64,000 nucleotides of DNA from Nonomuraea jabiensis (GCF_014204795.1 NZ_JACHMB010000001.1:8816501-8880500); one strand, 5' to 3'; shown: positions 33,909-42,973, counted from the first letter of the stretch. The notes: generated from the sequence alone by a model not told the origin. A program made the numbers and translations.

Positions 33909-33924
33909 CTCACACTTCTCACAC
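33909..33924. promoter_or_regulatory. Tandem CTCACAC repeats before the glycosyltransferase block
   Basis: Two CTCACAC heptamers at 33909-33915 and 33918-33924 are separated by TT. Similar CTCAC elements (CTCACAC 37451-37457, CTCACCA 37464-37470) precede the response-regulator gene. Direct repeats are the usual OmpR-family target, so these may be sites for the response regulator at 37491. Confidence 0.4.
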
Positions 33925-33982
33925 AGTCGCATGCGATGACTGGTCCCATGACAGATTCGCGAGCGGGCAAGTGGTGGTGCGC

Positions 33983-35236
33983 ATGACGGACAACGCCGTG
34001 GCCGCGCGAGGCGACGCGTCCCTGCCTCCCGGGCTGACCGCGACGGTGGAGATCGTGGTTCCCGTGTACAACGAGGAGCGGGCCCTGCCCGGCTGCATCG
34101 ACGTTCTCCGTGACTATCTGGGGCGGTGCTTCCCGTTCGAGTGGACGATCACGGTGGTGGACAACGCCAGCACCGACCGCACCCCGGTGGTCGCCGCGGA
34201 GCTGGCCGACCGCCATCGGGGTGAGGTGCGGCTGCTGCGGCTGGAGCGCAAGGGGCGGGGGCTGGCGTTGCGTACGGCGTGGGCGCGCAGCCAGGCCGAC
34301 GTCGTGGTCTACATGGACGTCGATCTGTCGACCGGCCTGGACGCGTTGCTGCCGCTGACAGCGTCGCTGGTCAACGGGCACTCCGACGTGGCGATCGGCT
34401 CGCGGCTGGCACGCGGCGCCCGGACGTTGCGCGGACCGCGCCGGGAGATCATCTCGCGCGCCTACAACGCGTTGATCAGGGTGACGCACGGGGTGGGGTT
34501 CACCGATGCGCAGTGCGGGTTCAAGGCCGCCCGTACGGAGGTGGTCCGCCCGCTGCTGGAGAAGATCGAGGACGACGGGTGGTTCTTCGACACCGAGCTG
34601 CTGCTGCTCGCCGAGTACAACGGGCTGCGGGTGCAGGAGGTCCCGGTGGACTGGGTGGAGGACGTGGACAGCCGGGTGCAGGTGGTGTCCACCGCCGTCG
34701 ACGACATCAAGGGGCTGATCAGGGTGGCCAGGGCCAAGGCGTCCGGCGCGGCCCGCGTTCCGGATCTGCCGCGCCGGCCCGAGCCGCGCGCCGCGCACCC
34801 GGATGCCGTGCTGGCCGACAGGCGCGGCGGCGGCATGCTGTGGCAGGTGTTGTCGTTCGGGGCGATCGGGGTGCTGTCCACCGTGGCACATCTCGGCCTG
34901 TACGCGCTGCTGCGGATGTGGCTGCCCGTGCTGCTGGCGAACCTGCTGGCGTTGACGATCACCACCATGCTCAACACCGAGGCCAACCGCCGCTTCACCT
35001 TCGCCGGCTCGCGTGGCTCCACCGCCCGCACGCACCTGCTGGGGCTGGTGGTCTTCGCCCTGTACTACGCGTTGACCTCCGGCGCGCTGCTGGTCCTGCA
35101 CGCCGTCGATGCGAATCCGCCGCGCCTGCTGGAGCTGATGGTGCTGATCTGCGCCTGCGTGCTGGGCACGGCCGGGCGCTTCCTCCTGCTGCGCGGCTGG
35201 GTCTTCGGCCGGGCCTCCACCTCTTCCGAAAGCTGA
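33983..35236 (+). CDS. GT2 family glycosyltransferase fused to a GtrA-like membrane domain
   Basis: About 417 residues. An N-terminal GT2 domain of the dolichol-phosphate-mannose synthase type has EIVVPVYNEE, DNASTDRT and the DXD of YMDVDLSTGLD (Asp112, Asp114). A linker of about 30 residues leads to a C-terminal GtrA domain with four helices (LSFGAIGVLSTVAHLGLYAL; NTEANRRFTF). Such fusions make and present polyprenyl-phosphate sugars. The ATG at 33983 is used; GTG 33971 is an alternative. The next gene, 8 bp on, is a GT39 enzyme that would use the lipid-linked sugar. Confidence 0.9.
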   Translation: MTDNAVAARGDASLPPGLTATVEIVVPVYNEERALPGCIDVLRDYLGRCFPFEWTITVVDNASTDRTPVVAAELADRHRGEVRLLRLERKGRGLALRTAWARSQADVVVYMDVDLSTGLDALLPLTASLVNGHSDVAIGSRLARGARTLRGPRREIISRAYNALIRVTHGVGFTDAQCGFKAARTEVVRPLLEKIEDDGWFFDTELLLLAEYNGLRVQEVPVDWVEDVDSRVQVVSTAVDDIKGLIRVARAKASGAARVPDLPRRPEPRAAHPDAVLADRRGGGMLWQVLSFGAIGVLSTVAHLGLYALLRMWLPVLLANLLALTITTMLNTEANRRFTFAGSRGSTARTHLLGLVVFALYYALTSGALLVLHAVDANPPRLLELMVLICACVLGTAGRFLLLRGWVFGRASTSSES

Positions 35237-35243
35237 CCGACCG

Positions 35244-37436
35244 ATGACTGTCATCTCCCTGCCCGCCCCCATCGCCCGCCGGTGGCGCCCGTACGCGCTG
35301 AGCGCGATCTGCGTGCTCGCCGCGCTGCTCTACGGGTGGTCCTTCTGGACCTGGGGCTGGGGCAACACGTACTACAGCGCCGCGGTCAAGTCCATGTCGA
35401 CGAGCGTCACCACGTTCCTGTTCGGCTCCTTCGACCCGGCGGGCGTCTTCACGGTGGACAAGCCGCCGATGGCGCTGTGGCCGCAGGTCTTCTCGACCTG
35501 GATCTTCGGCTATCACGGGTGGGCGCTGCTGCTGCCCCAGGCCGTCGAGGGGGTGGCGGCGGTGTTCCTGCTGCATCGCACCGTACGCCGCTGGGCCGGT
35601 GACGGCGCCGGCCTGATCGCCGCCCTCGTGCTCGCCCTGACCCCGGTCACCGTCGCGATCAACCGGGACAACAACCCGGACACGCTGCTGGTGCTGTTCC
35701 TGGTGGCCGCCGCGTACGCGCTGACCCGCGCGCTGGAGGCCGGCATCGCGCCGCGCCGGGCCACCGGCTGGCTGATGCTGGCCGCGTTCCTGATCGGGTG
35801 CGGGTTCACCACCAAGATGCTGGCCGCGTGGGTGTGCCTGCCCGCGTTCCTGCTGGCGTACCTGTTCGGGACCTCCGCGCCGTGGCGGCGGCGGATCGGT
35901 GACCTCGCCGCCGCGGGCGGGGTGCTGCTGGCCGGCTCCCTGTGGTGGGTGGCCCTGGTGGACCTGTGGCCGGGCGAGAAGCCGTACATCGGCGGCAGCA
36001 CGGACGGCACCGCGCTGGATCTCGTGCTCGGCTACAACGGGCTCGGACGGATCCTCGGCGGCGGGCTCGGCGGGGGCTTCGGCGGTGGGGGGCCGGGTGG
36101 TCTGCCGCAGTTGCCGGGCGGGGGTGAGCTGCCGGACATGCCGGGCGGGTTCCCGTTCCCCGGCTCGAACGGCGAGCCGCCCACCTCGTACGCCGGATCT
36201 CCGGCCCCGTACGGCGACTTCCCCATGCCCAGCGGCGGGATCGGCGGCCTGTTCGGCGGTCCCGCCGGCCCGGCCCGCATGTTCGACGACGCGGTGGGTG
36301 ATCAGGTGAGCTGGCTGCTCCCGCTCGCGCTGCTGATCATCCTGGCCGTCGCCGTGCTCGCCGTCCTGGCCAGGCGCCGGGGCACGGCCATCGTGCCGGC
36401 CGTACGCGGTGGATGGCTGTTGTGGAGCGGCTGGCTGCTGGTCAACGCCGTCGTCTTCAGCTTCGCCTCCGGGATCTTCCACTCCTACTACACCACGATG
36501 CTGGCCCCCGCCATGGCCGCGCTGATCGGCGCGGGAACCGTGTGGCTGGCCCGCCGCCGCGAGGGCGCCCTCGCGGGCGCGGGAGCGGTGGCCGTCACCG
36601 CGGCCTGGGCCTGGGTGCTGATCTCCCGCGACCCGTCGTGGAACGGCTGGCTGCGTTACGCCGTGCCGGCCGCCGCCGTCGCCGCGATCGCCTTCCTTCT
36701 CCTCGTGACACGCCGTGGCCGCCCGGGTCCGGCCGTGGCGGCGGCCGTGCTCATCCCCTCGTTGCTGGCTCCGGCCACGTGGTCGCTCGCCTACGCCTTC
36801 GGCCCGCCCGAGACCAACCCCACCAACCCCACCGCGGGCCCGCGCGGCGCCTTCGGCGGCATGCCGTTCGCGGCAGGGCGAGACGGCTCGGGCGGCATGC
36901 CGGGAGCCGGCCGGCAGGACGGCTCCAATGGCCCTCCCGGATCCGGCCGGCAGGACGGCCCCGGCGGGTGGATGCCCGGTTTCGGGAGTGGCGGGCCAAT
37001 GGGTGGCGGGCCGATGGGTGGCGGCAGCGAGCTGAGTGCCGAGCAGCGCAAGATCCTCGACTACGCCGTCGCCCACTCCGGCGGAGCCCGCATCAAGCTC
37101 GCCGTCAACTCTCCCGCCATGGCGACCGCCGCGTACATCATGAACAGCGACGCGACGGTGATCGGCATGGGCGGCTTCATAGGGTCCGACCCCGCGCCGA
37201 CCGCCGAGCAGCTCGACCGCTGGGTCAAGGCAGGCGAGCTGCGCTACGTCCTGAACGGCTCCGGCCTGGAGCGTATGATGGCCGGACAGGGCAGCGGGGC
37301 GTCCCGTACGACCTGGATCACCAGCACCTGCAAGGCCGTGCCCGCCTCGGAGTACGGCGGCACGGAGCAGCAGAGCGACACCGCGGACCGGTCACCGTTC
37401 GGCGGTGTCCAGACCCTCTACCGATGCGGCTCGTGA
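35244..37436 (+). CDS. GT39/ArnT-like membrane glycosyltransferase
   Basis: 730 residues. The N-terminal membrane half carries the GT39 features: an early acidic/aromatic loop (SFDPAGVFTVDKPPMALW) and NRDNNPDTLLVLFLV. Two low-complexity loops interrupt it: a Gly/Pro-rich stretch at about 275-310 (GGGLGGGFGGGGPGG) and a Gly/Met/Pro-rich stretch at about 540-600 with a repeated GSGRQDG/GAGRQDG unit. A soluble C-terminal domain of about 130 residues follows. These enzymes transfer a lipid-linked sugar to surface acceptors outside the membrane. Confidence 0.88.
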   Translation: MTVISLPAPIARRWRPYALSAICVLAALLYGWSFWTWGWGNTYYSAAVKSMSTSVTTFLFGSFDPAGVFTVDKPPMALWPQVFSTWIFGYHGWALLLPQAVEGVAAVFLLHRTVRRWAGDGAGLIAALVLALTPVTVAINRDNNPDTLLVLFLVAAAYALTRALEAGIAPRRATGWLMLAAFLIGCGFTTKMLAAWVCLPAFLLAYLFGTSAPWRRRIGDLAAAGGVLLAGSLWWVALVDLWPGEKPYIGGSTDGTALDLVLGYNGLGRILGGGLGGGFGGGGPGGLPQLPGGGELPDMPGGFPFPGSNGEPPTSYAGSPAPYGDFPMPSGGIGGLFGGPAGPARMFDDAVGDQVSWLLPLALLIILAVAVLAVLARRRGTAIVPAVRGGWLLWSGWLLVNAVVFSFASGIFHSYYTTMLAPAMAALIGAGTVWLARRREGALAGAGAVAVTAAWAWVLISRDPSWNGWLRYAVPAAAVAAIAFLLLVTRRGRPGPAVAAAVLIPSLLAPATWSLAYAFGPPETNPTNPTAGPRGAFGGMPFAAGRDGSGGMPGAGRQDGSNGPPGSGRQDGPGGWMPGFGSGGPMGGGPMGGGSELSAEQRKILDYAVAHSGGARIKLAVNSPAMATAAYIMNSDATVIGMGGFIGSDPAPTAEQLDRWVKAGELRYVLNGSGLERMMAGQGSGASRTTWITSTCKAVPASEYGGTEQQSDTADRSPFGGVQTLYRCGS

Positions 37437-37490
37437 TCCGGCGGCGACGCCTCACACGTTGCTCTCACCATGAGCGTGTAGAACGAGGCC

Positions 37491-38192
37491 GTGAACGAAC
37501 AATCCGCCGCGAAAGTCCTGGTCGTCGATGACGAGCCGAACATCCGCGAACTGCTGTCCGAAGCCCTGGAGCTGAACGGCTTCGCCGTGCGGACCGCCTC
37601 CGACGGACGCCAGGCGCTGGCGGAGGTGGCCCGCGAGCGGCCTGACATCATCGTGCTGGACGTGATGATGCCCGGCGTGGACGGGTTCGCGGTCGCCCGC
37701 AGGCTGCGCGAAGCCGGCGACAGCCCCATGATGCTGTTCCTGACCGCCAGGGACACGGTGTCCGACCGGATCGCGGGGCTGACCGCCGGTGGCGACGACT
37801 ACGTGACCAAGCCGTTCAGCCTGGAAGAGGTGGTGCTGCGGCTACGGGCCATCATGCGCAGGACGCGGCCCGTGGAGGAGCAGGTCGACGACGGCGTGCT
37901 GCGGTACGCGGATCTGGAGCTCGACGAGGAGGCCCACAGCGTGCGGCGGGCCGGGCGGCCGATCCACCTGTCACCGACGGAATTCAGCCTGCTGCGCTAC
38001 CTGATGATCAACGCCGAGCGGGTGGTCAGCAAGACGCAGATCCTCGACCGCGTGTGGGACTTCGACTTCGACGGCGAGAGCAGGATCGTCGAGTCCTACA
38101 TCAGCTACCTGCGGCGGAAGATCGACTCCGAGGGCCCGCCGCTGATCCACACGCTGCGTGGCGTCGGCTACCGGCTGCAGGGACCCTCGTGA
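37491..38192 (+). CDS. OmpR/PhoB family response regulator
   Basis: 233 residues. The receiver domain (about 8-120) has the acidic pair DDE at 13-15, phosphorylation site Asp57 (IIVLDVMMPG) and Lys in YVTKPFSLEE. A winged-helix domain (about 135-230) has LSPTEFSLLRYL and YLRRKIDSEGPPLIHTLRGV in pieces. GTG start at 37491. The stop overlaps the kinase start (GTGA). It sits in the middle of the surface-modification block and probably controls it. Confidence 0.95.
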   Translation: MNEQSAAKVLVVDDEPNIRELLSEALELNGFAVRTASDGRQALAEVARERPDIIVLDVMMPGVDGFAVARRLREAGDSPMMLFLTARDTVSDRIAGLTAGGDDYVTKPFSLEEVVLRLRAIMRRTRPVEEQVDDGVLRYADLELDEEAHSVRRAGRPIHLSPTEFSLLRYLMINAERVVSKTQILDRVWDFDFDGESRIVESYISYLRRKIDSEGPPLIHTLRGVGYRLQGPS

Positions 38193-39646
38193 AACCGGCC
38201 TTGCCGCTACGGCACCGGCTGCTGATCGCGCTGCTGGGGCTGTGCGCGGCCGGGCTGGCGGCCTTCGCCACGGCGAGCGTGCTGCTCCTGGACCGTTCGT
38301 TGCTGGCGCGGGTGGACACCCAGCTGACCGAGGTGGCCACCACGTTCGGCCGGCGCCCGCTACCCCCTCCGCCGCCGGTCGACCTGGTCCGGGCCGTTGA
38401 GCTGCCGACGCAGTTCAGGATCGCCTTCTACAGTCCGTCCGGGACTCTGCTGCGCAACCTGCCCACGGAGGACAGGAGCGGCCCGGCCATCCCGCCTGCC
38501 GTGGTCTCCACGGCCTCGCCCGGTCCCGTCACCGTGCCCGCCAGGACGGGCCCGGAGCAGTGGCGCGTGCTGGTGAAGGGCCTGCCCGACGGCGCCAGGC
38601 TGGCGGTGTCGATGTCGCTGGAGCCCAACCAGGCGACCGTGCACCAGATCCTGATCATCGAGGTGGCGGTGGGCAGCCTGGTGCTGCTGCTGCTCGGCAC
38701 GCTCGCCCTCGCCGTGGTACGGCTGGGGCTGCGCCCCCTCACCCGCATGGAACGTACGGCCGAGGCCATCGCCGGAGGAGACCTCGACCGCAGAGTCGAT
38801 GACACCGACCCGGCGACCGAGAGCGGGCGGCTCGGCAGAGCGCTCAACATCATGCTGGAGCGCCTGGCGACCGCGCTGCGCGAGTCCGAGCGCTCCGAAC
38901 GGCGGCTGCGGCACTTCGTCGCCGACGCCTCCCACGAACTGCGCACGCCGCTCACCTCGATCCGGGGCTTCGCCGAGCTCTACCACCACGGCCAAGGCGC
39001 CCGGGACCCGGCGGCCGAGCGGCTGCTGCGCAGGATCGAGGCCGAGGCCGCCCGCATGGGGGTCCTGGTCGAGGACATGCTGCTGCTGGCCCGCATGGAC
39101 CAGGAGCCCACGCTGGAGCCTGCCGTCGTGGACCTGCACGTGCTGGCCGGGGACGTGGTGCACGCCGCCCGGGCCCGGGACCGCGATCGGCCCATCCGGC
39201 TGGCCGTCTCCGACGAACCGGTGTTCGTGCTCGGCGACGAGCACCGGCTGCACCAGGTCATCGCCAACCTGGTCGGCAACGCCATCCAGCACACGGCCCC
39301 GGGAGCGGAGGTCCGGGTCGAAGTCGGCCCGCGCGCCGTCGCCGGGGTGCCCGCTCCCGGGGTGGTGCACGTCGGCTCCGGACCCGCCCCGGACGCCAGG
39401 GCCGCGCTGATCGAGGTGCGCGACGAAGGTCAGGGCATCGATCCCGAGCACCTGCCGTACCTGTTCGACCGCTTCTACCGGGCCGACGCGGGCCGCTCCC
39501 GCGACAGCGGCGGAACCGGGCTGGGCCTGGCCATCGCCGCGGCGCTCGTGCAGGCGCACCACGGCCGGATCGAGGTGACGAGCACCCCGCGCCACGGCAC
39601 CACCTTCCGCGTGCTCCTGCCGCTCAAGCAGCCCGAGGACGGCTGA
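38189..39646 (+). CDS. Sensor histidine kinase
   Basis: 485 residues. Two membrane helices (about 10-33 and 155-180) bracket an extracytoplasmic sensor of about 120 residues. A HAMP domain (about 180-235), the phosphoacceptor His249 (DASHELRTPL) and an HATPase with NLVGNAIQHT, DEGQGI, FDRFYRAD and GTGLGLAI complete it. It partners the response regulator with which it overlaps by 4 nt. The sensor part is Pro-rich and has no domain I recognise. Confidence 0.95.
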   Translation: MKPALPLRHRLLIALLGLCAAGLAAFATASVLLLDRSLLARVDTQLTEVATTFGRRPLPPPPPVDLVRAVELPTQFRIAFYSPSGTLLRNLPTEDRSGPAIPPAVVSTASPGPVTVPARTGPEQWRVLVKGLPDGARLAVSMSLEPNQATVHQILIIEVAVGSLVLLLLGTLALAVVRLGLRPLTRMERTAEAIAGGDLDRRVDDTDPATESGRLGRALNIMLERLATALRESERSERRLRHFVADASHELRTPLTSIRGFAELYHHGQGARDPAAERLLRRIEAEAARMGVLVEDMLLLARMDQEPTLEPAVVDLHVLAGDVVHAARARDRDRPIRLAVSDEPVFVLGDEHRLHQVIANLVGNAIQHTAPGAEVRVEVGPRAVAGVPAPGVVHVGSGPAPDARAALIEVRDEGQGIDPEHLPYLFDRFYRADAGRSRDSGGTGLGLAIAAALVQAHHGRIEVTSTPRHGTTFRVLLPLKQPEDG

Positions 39647-39654
39647 ACCCTCCG

Positions 39655-39683
39655 TTCACCTTCACGTCAGATTCGGTTCACAC
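39655..39683. promoter_or_regulatory. TTCAC repeats upstream of the VTC gene
   Basis: TTCACC (39655-39660), TTCACG (39661-39666) and TTCACA (39677-39682) are direct repeats in an AT-rich 86-bp gap that separates the two-component genes from VTC-DUF4956-CotH. They resemble the TCAC-type repeats before 33983 and 37491 and may bind the same response regulator. Confidence 0.35.
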
Positions 39684-39732
39684 ATTATTCCCAGCCTCGT
39701 GCTGTCGGATGTGTGCTGACGAAAGGAGGGAC

Positions 39733-40638
39733 ATGCTGGAAAGGTTCCGCAAACGAGCGGTTTCCGCAGCTGGCGACGCTGATCGGCCGGTGTCCGGGGC
39801 TGAGGTGGACGGCGAGCTGGGCCACCGGCTGCGGGCGCCGAGCAAGCTGCACGCCTTCAACCGGTACGAGATCAAGTACCTCGTGGACGCGGCGGAGGCG
39901 GTCGCGCTGCGGGAGGAGATCGAGCAGCGGCTGGATCGCGACCGGCACAGCGGCGACGCGGGCTACGGCATCTGGAGCGTCTACTACGACACCCGGCAGC
40001 TCCGCTTCTACTGGGAGAAGATCGAGGGGCTGAAGTTCCGCAGAAAGCTGCGCATCCGCCACTACGGTGACCGGTTCGCCGTGGGGGCCGACACTCAGGT
40101 GTTCGTCGAGATCAAGCAGCGGGTCAACCGGGTCACGCAGAAGCGGCGGGCACGGCTGCCGTACACCGACGCGCTGCGCCTGTGCGACGGGCGGCAGATG
40201 GTCGAGCACGACCCTTCCCAGCGGGCCTTCCTGGAGGAGGTGCTCGACCTGGTGCTGCGCCTGGACCTGCGGGCCGTCGCGATGACCGGGTACCAGCGGC
40301 ACGCGTACGTGGGCCGCGACGCCGACGTGGGCCTGCGCGTCACCTTCGACCATCGCGTCCGCGGCCGGGACCGGGACTTCCACCTCGGCGCCGACGCCGA
40401 GAACCGGCTCATCGTGCCCGCCCGCAAGGCGATCGTGGAGGTCAAGGCGAACGAGCGGGTGCCGTACTGGCTGACCGACCTGAGCGCCAAGCGGAACCTG
40501 CAGGTGGTGCGGGTCTCCAAGTACTGCCAGAGCGTCGAGGCCCATGGGCTGGCCCCGCGCTCGATCTTCCACATCCCGGACCACGACGCCGGCTACGACC
40601 TCGACCGCTCTCGGTCGACCGCTCTCTCGGAGGCCTGA
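39733..40638 (+). CDS. VTC domain-containing protein (polyphosphate-polymerase-like)
   Basis: 301 residues of the VTC domain known from the yeast vacuolar transporter chaperone polyphosphate polymerase. The tunnel-fold markers are FNRYEIKYLVD, WSVYYDTRQLRFYWEKI, KFRRKLRIRHYG, VFVEIKQRVNR and KAIVEVKANERVPYW, rich in Arg/Lys/Glu. There is no membrane helix, so it is cytoplasmic. The ATG at 39733 follows AAAGGAGGG. The neighbouring DUF4956 and CotH genes occur with it in many bacteria. Confidence 0.88.
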   Translation: MLERFRKRAVSAAGDADRPVSGAEVDGELGHRLRAPSKLHAFNRYEIKYLVDAAEAVALREEIEQRLDRDRHSGDAGYGIWSVYYDTRQLRFYWEKIEGLKFRRKLRIRHYGDRFAVGADTQVFVEIKQRVNRVTQKRRARLPYTDALRLCDGRQMVEHDPSQRAFLEEVLDLVLRLDLRAVAMTGYQRHAYVGRDADVGLRVTFDHRVRGRDRDFHLGADAENRLIVPARKAIVEVKANERVPYWLTDLSAKRNLQVVRVSKYCQSVEAHGLAPRSIFHIPDHDAGYDLDRSRSTALSEA

Positions 40639-40644
40639 CCCCCC

Positions 40645-41322
40645 ATGGACTTCTCCTTCCAGGACCTGTCCGGCACGTTCAGCGTGGCCGACATCGCGAT
40701 CGCGATGTCCCTGTCGTTCGTGCTCAGCGCGATGATCGGCTGGGTGTACCGGGCCACGCACCGCAACGTCTCCTACAGCCAGTCGTACGTGCAGACGCTG
40801 GTCATCCTCGGCATGCTGATCTCGCTCATCATGCTGGTCGTCGGCTCGAACATCGCCCGCGCCTTCGCCCTGGTCGGCGCCCTGTCGGTGGTGCGCTTCC
40901 GCAACGCCATCAAGGAGACCCGCGACGTCGGGTTCATCTTCCTGGTGATGGGCGTCGGCATGGCCGTCGGCACCCGCTTCTACCTGCTGGCCGTCGTCGC
41001 CGCGGTGGCGATCTCGCTGATCGTCATGCTGATGAGCCGGTTCAACTGGTTCGCGTTGAACGTGCGTCGTCAGGTCGTCAAGGTGCAGGTGCCCTCCGAC
41101 GACGACTACACGCACGCCATCCAGGACGTGCTGGTGCGGCACACCGACGAGTTCGAGCTGGTCAGCATGGAGTCCATCAGGGCGGGCGCGCTGCTGGAGC
41201 TGATGTACACCGTCAAGATCAAGAAGGGCAGCGAGCCGGCCGACGTCATCTCCGCCCTGCGCGAGCGCAACCACGGCCAGTCGGTCACCGTCCTGACCGG
41301 GTACGACCAGACCGATCTGTAG
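40645..41322 (+). CDS. DUF4956 membrane protein
   Basis: 225 residues. About four helices occupy the first 130 residues (VADIAIAMSLSFVLSAMIGW; TLVILGMLISLIMLVVGS), with SVVRFRNAIKETRDVGFIFL between helices. A soluble C-terminal domain (about 130-225) resembles a small ferredoxin-like sensor fold. The family is uncharacterised and typically adjoins VTC and CotH genes. It starts 6 bp after the VTC stop, so it is co-transcribed and may anchor or export the VTC product. Confidence 0.85.
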   Translation: MDFSFQDLSGTFSVADIAIAMSLSFVLSAMIGWVYRATHRNVSYSQSYVQTLVILGMLISLIMLVVGSNIARAFALVGALSVVRFRNAIKETRDVGFIFLVMGVGMAVGTRFYLLAVVAAVAISLIVMLMSRFNWFALNVRRQVVKVQVPSDDDYTHAIQDVLVRHTDEFELVSMESIRAGALLELMYTVKIKKGSEPADVISALRERNHGQSVTVLTGYDQTDL

Positions 41323-41332
41323 GGGCACGCGC

Positions 41333-42922
41333 ATGACAGCACAGCCCAGACGGCTCAAGCACCGCATCCCCGTCAAGCTCCGGCACAACTGGAAACTGGT
41401 CGCGCTGTGCACGGCGTTCCTGGCGGCGTGCTGGGGCGTGTTCGGCAGCGGGACCATCCGCCCGTACGTCACCAGTGTCCAGGCCGCCGAGGCCGAGACC
41501 GTGGTCACGAACCTGACCGGCACCAAGGACCTGTTCGACGCCTCCGTGGCGCACGACGTGAAGCTCACCTTCACCGACGCGGCGTACGAGGACATGCTGA
41601 CGGAGTACTTCAAGGACGGCGAGAAGGAGTACGTCGAGGCGGACCTGACCATCGACGGCACCCGCATCCCCAGCGTGGGCATCCGCCTCAAAGGCAACTC
41701 CACCCTGATGGGGCTGACCTGGAAGGGGCAGGCCAAGCAGCGCGGTATGCCCGGGGGCGGCCGGCGGCCCGAAGGGCTGCCGGAGGGCTTCCAGCCTCCC
41801 GAAGGCTTCCAGCCGCCCGAGGGCTTTCAACCGCCCGGCGATGGACAGCTCCCGGCCGGGCAGCCGCAGACCGGGCGCGGTGGCGGCTTCGGCGGCGGTG
41901 GCGGGCCGGGGGGCTTGGGGGCCCAGCTCAAGGGCGAGGAGCCGGAGAAACTGCCGTGGCTGATCAGCTTCGACGAGTTCGTGGAGGGCCGCCGCTACCA
42001 GGGCCACACCCAGCTGGCCGTGCGCCCGGCCTCGACGGGCTCGACGGCGATGCTGAACGAGGCGCTGGGCATTTCGGTGGTCGGCGCCGCCGGCGAGCCG
42101 ACCCAGAGCTCCACCTACGCCTCCTTCACGATCAACGGCCGCTCCGCCGCGCCGCGGCTGCTTGTGGAGTACCTGGACGAGGGATACGCCGAAGGTCTCG
42201 GCAACGGCGTGCTGTACAAGTCCCTGGCCTCCGGATCCTTCGACTACAAGGGCGAGGACCAGACCGGGTACACCGAGGACTTCAAGCAGATCAACAAGGT
42301 CGGCGGCAAGGACCTGCAGCCGGTCATCGACCTGGTCAAGTGGGTGAACGAGGCCTCCGACGCCGAGTTCGCCGAGGGTCTCGACGAGCGCCTGGACGTG
42401 GAGTCGTTCGCCCGGTACCTGGTCCTGCAGAACCTCATGGTGAACTTCGACGACATGGCGGGGCCCGGGCGTAACTACTACCTGTGGTACGACCTGGACA
42501 CCAAGAAGTTCCAGGTCGTCACCTGGGACCTCAACCTCGCGTTCAGCGGAAACGCGGAGAGCGGCGTGAACGACACGATCAGCATGGGCTTCGGCCAGGG
42601 ACGCCCCCAGCAGGGCCGGCAGGCTCGGGACTTCACCCCGCCCGACGGCGGCGGCATGATGCGCATGGGCCACCCCTTGAAGGAGAGGTTCCTCGCGAAC
42701 GCCACCTTCAAGAAGCTCTACGAGGAGCAGTACCGCGCCCTGTACACCAAACTGCTGGCCGGCGGCACCGCCTCCGGCCTGCTCGACGACCTCGTCGCGG
42801 CCTACAAGCTGAACGAGAAGGCCGACCCCGCCAAGATCGAGGAAGAGGCGAAGACCCTGCGCACCTTCCTGCAGACCCGGACCAGGACCTTGGGCTCGGA
42901 CAAGGCGATCAGCGGCACGTGA
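41333..42922 (+). CDS. CotH kinase family protein, secreted or membrane-anchored
   Basis: 529 residues. A positively charged N-terminus and one hydrophobic helix (about 23-40) suggest membrane anchoring or secretion. The CotH domain follows: VGIRLKGNSTLMG, NFDDMAGPGRNYYLWYD and VTWDLNLAFSG (metal-binding Asp). CotH proteins are atypical kinases that phosphorylate spore-coat or surface proteins. Residues 140-190 are an insertion of four near-identical PEGFQPP units, then a Gly-rich stretch. It is the last gene of the block and is followed by a terminator hairpin. Confidence 0.88.
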   Translation: MTAQPRRLKHRIPVKLRHNWKLVALCTAFLAACWGVFGSGTIRPYVTSVQAAEAETVVTNLTGTKDLFDASVAHDVKLTFTDAAYEDMLTEYFKDGEKEYVEADLTIDGTRIPSVGIRLKGNSTLMGLTWKGQAKQRGMPGGGRRPEGLPEGFQPPEGFQPPEGFQPPGDGQLPAGQPQTGRGGGFGGGGGPGGLGAQLKGEEPEKLPWLISFDEFVEGRRYQGHTQLAVRPASTGSTAMLNEALGISVVGAAGEPTQSSTYASFTINGRSAAPRLLVEYLDEGYAEGLGNGVLYKSLASGSFDYKGEDQTGYTEDFKQINKVGGKDLQPVIDLVKWVNEASDAEFAEGLDERLDVESFARYLVLQNLMVNFDDMAGPGRNYYLWYDLDTKKFQVVTWDLNLAFSGNAESGVNDTISMGFGQGRPQQGRQARDFTPPDGGGMMRMGHPLKERFLANATFKKLYEEQYRALYTKLLAGGTASGLLDDLVAAYKLNEKADPAKIEEEAKTLRTFLQTRTRTLGSDKAISGT

Positions 42923-42933
42923 CACCTCCGCAG

Positions 42934-42973
42934 CGATGGGTCCGCCGCGTCCCAGAGCCCGGCGGCCCCATCG
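42934..42973. terminator. Strong hairpin between convergent genes
   Basis: A 14-bp stem with one mismatch (CGATGGGTCCGCCG at 42934-42947 against CGGCGGCCCCATCG at 42960-42973) closes a 12-nt loop. It lies between the CotH stop (+) and the efflux MFS stop (-), so it can serve both directions. No T-run follows, which is usual in high-GC actinobacteria. Confidence 0.65.

Noticed and set aside
33864..33970. Terminator after the APH(3'') gene
   Set aside because: I saw no stem longer than about 5 bp; the notable elements are the CTCACAC repeats.
41780..41900. CRISPR-like or tandem-repeat array in the CotH gene
   Set aside because: The short repeats are in frame and code for PEGFQPP units, with no spacers.
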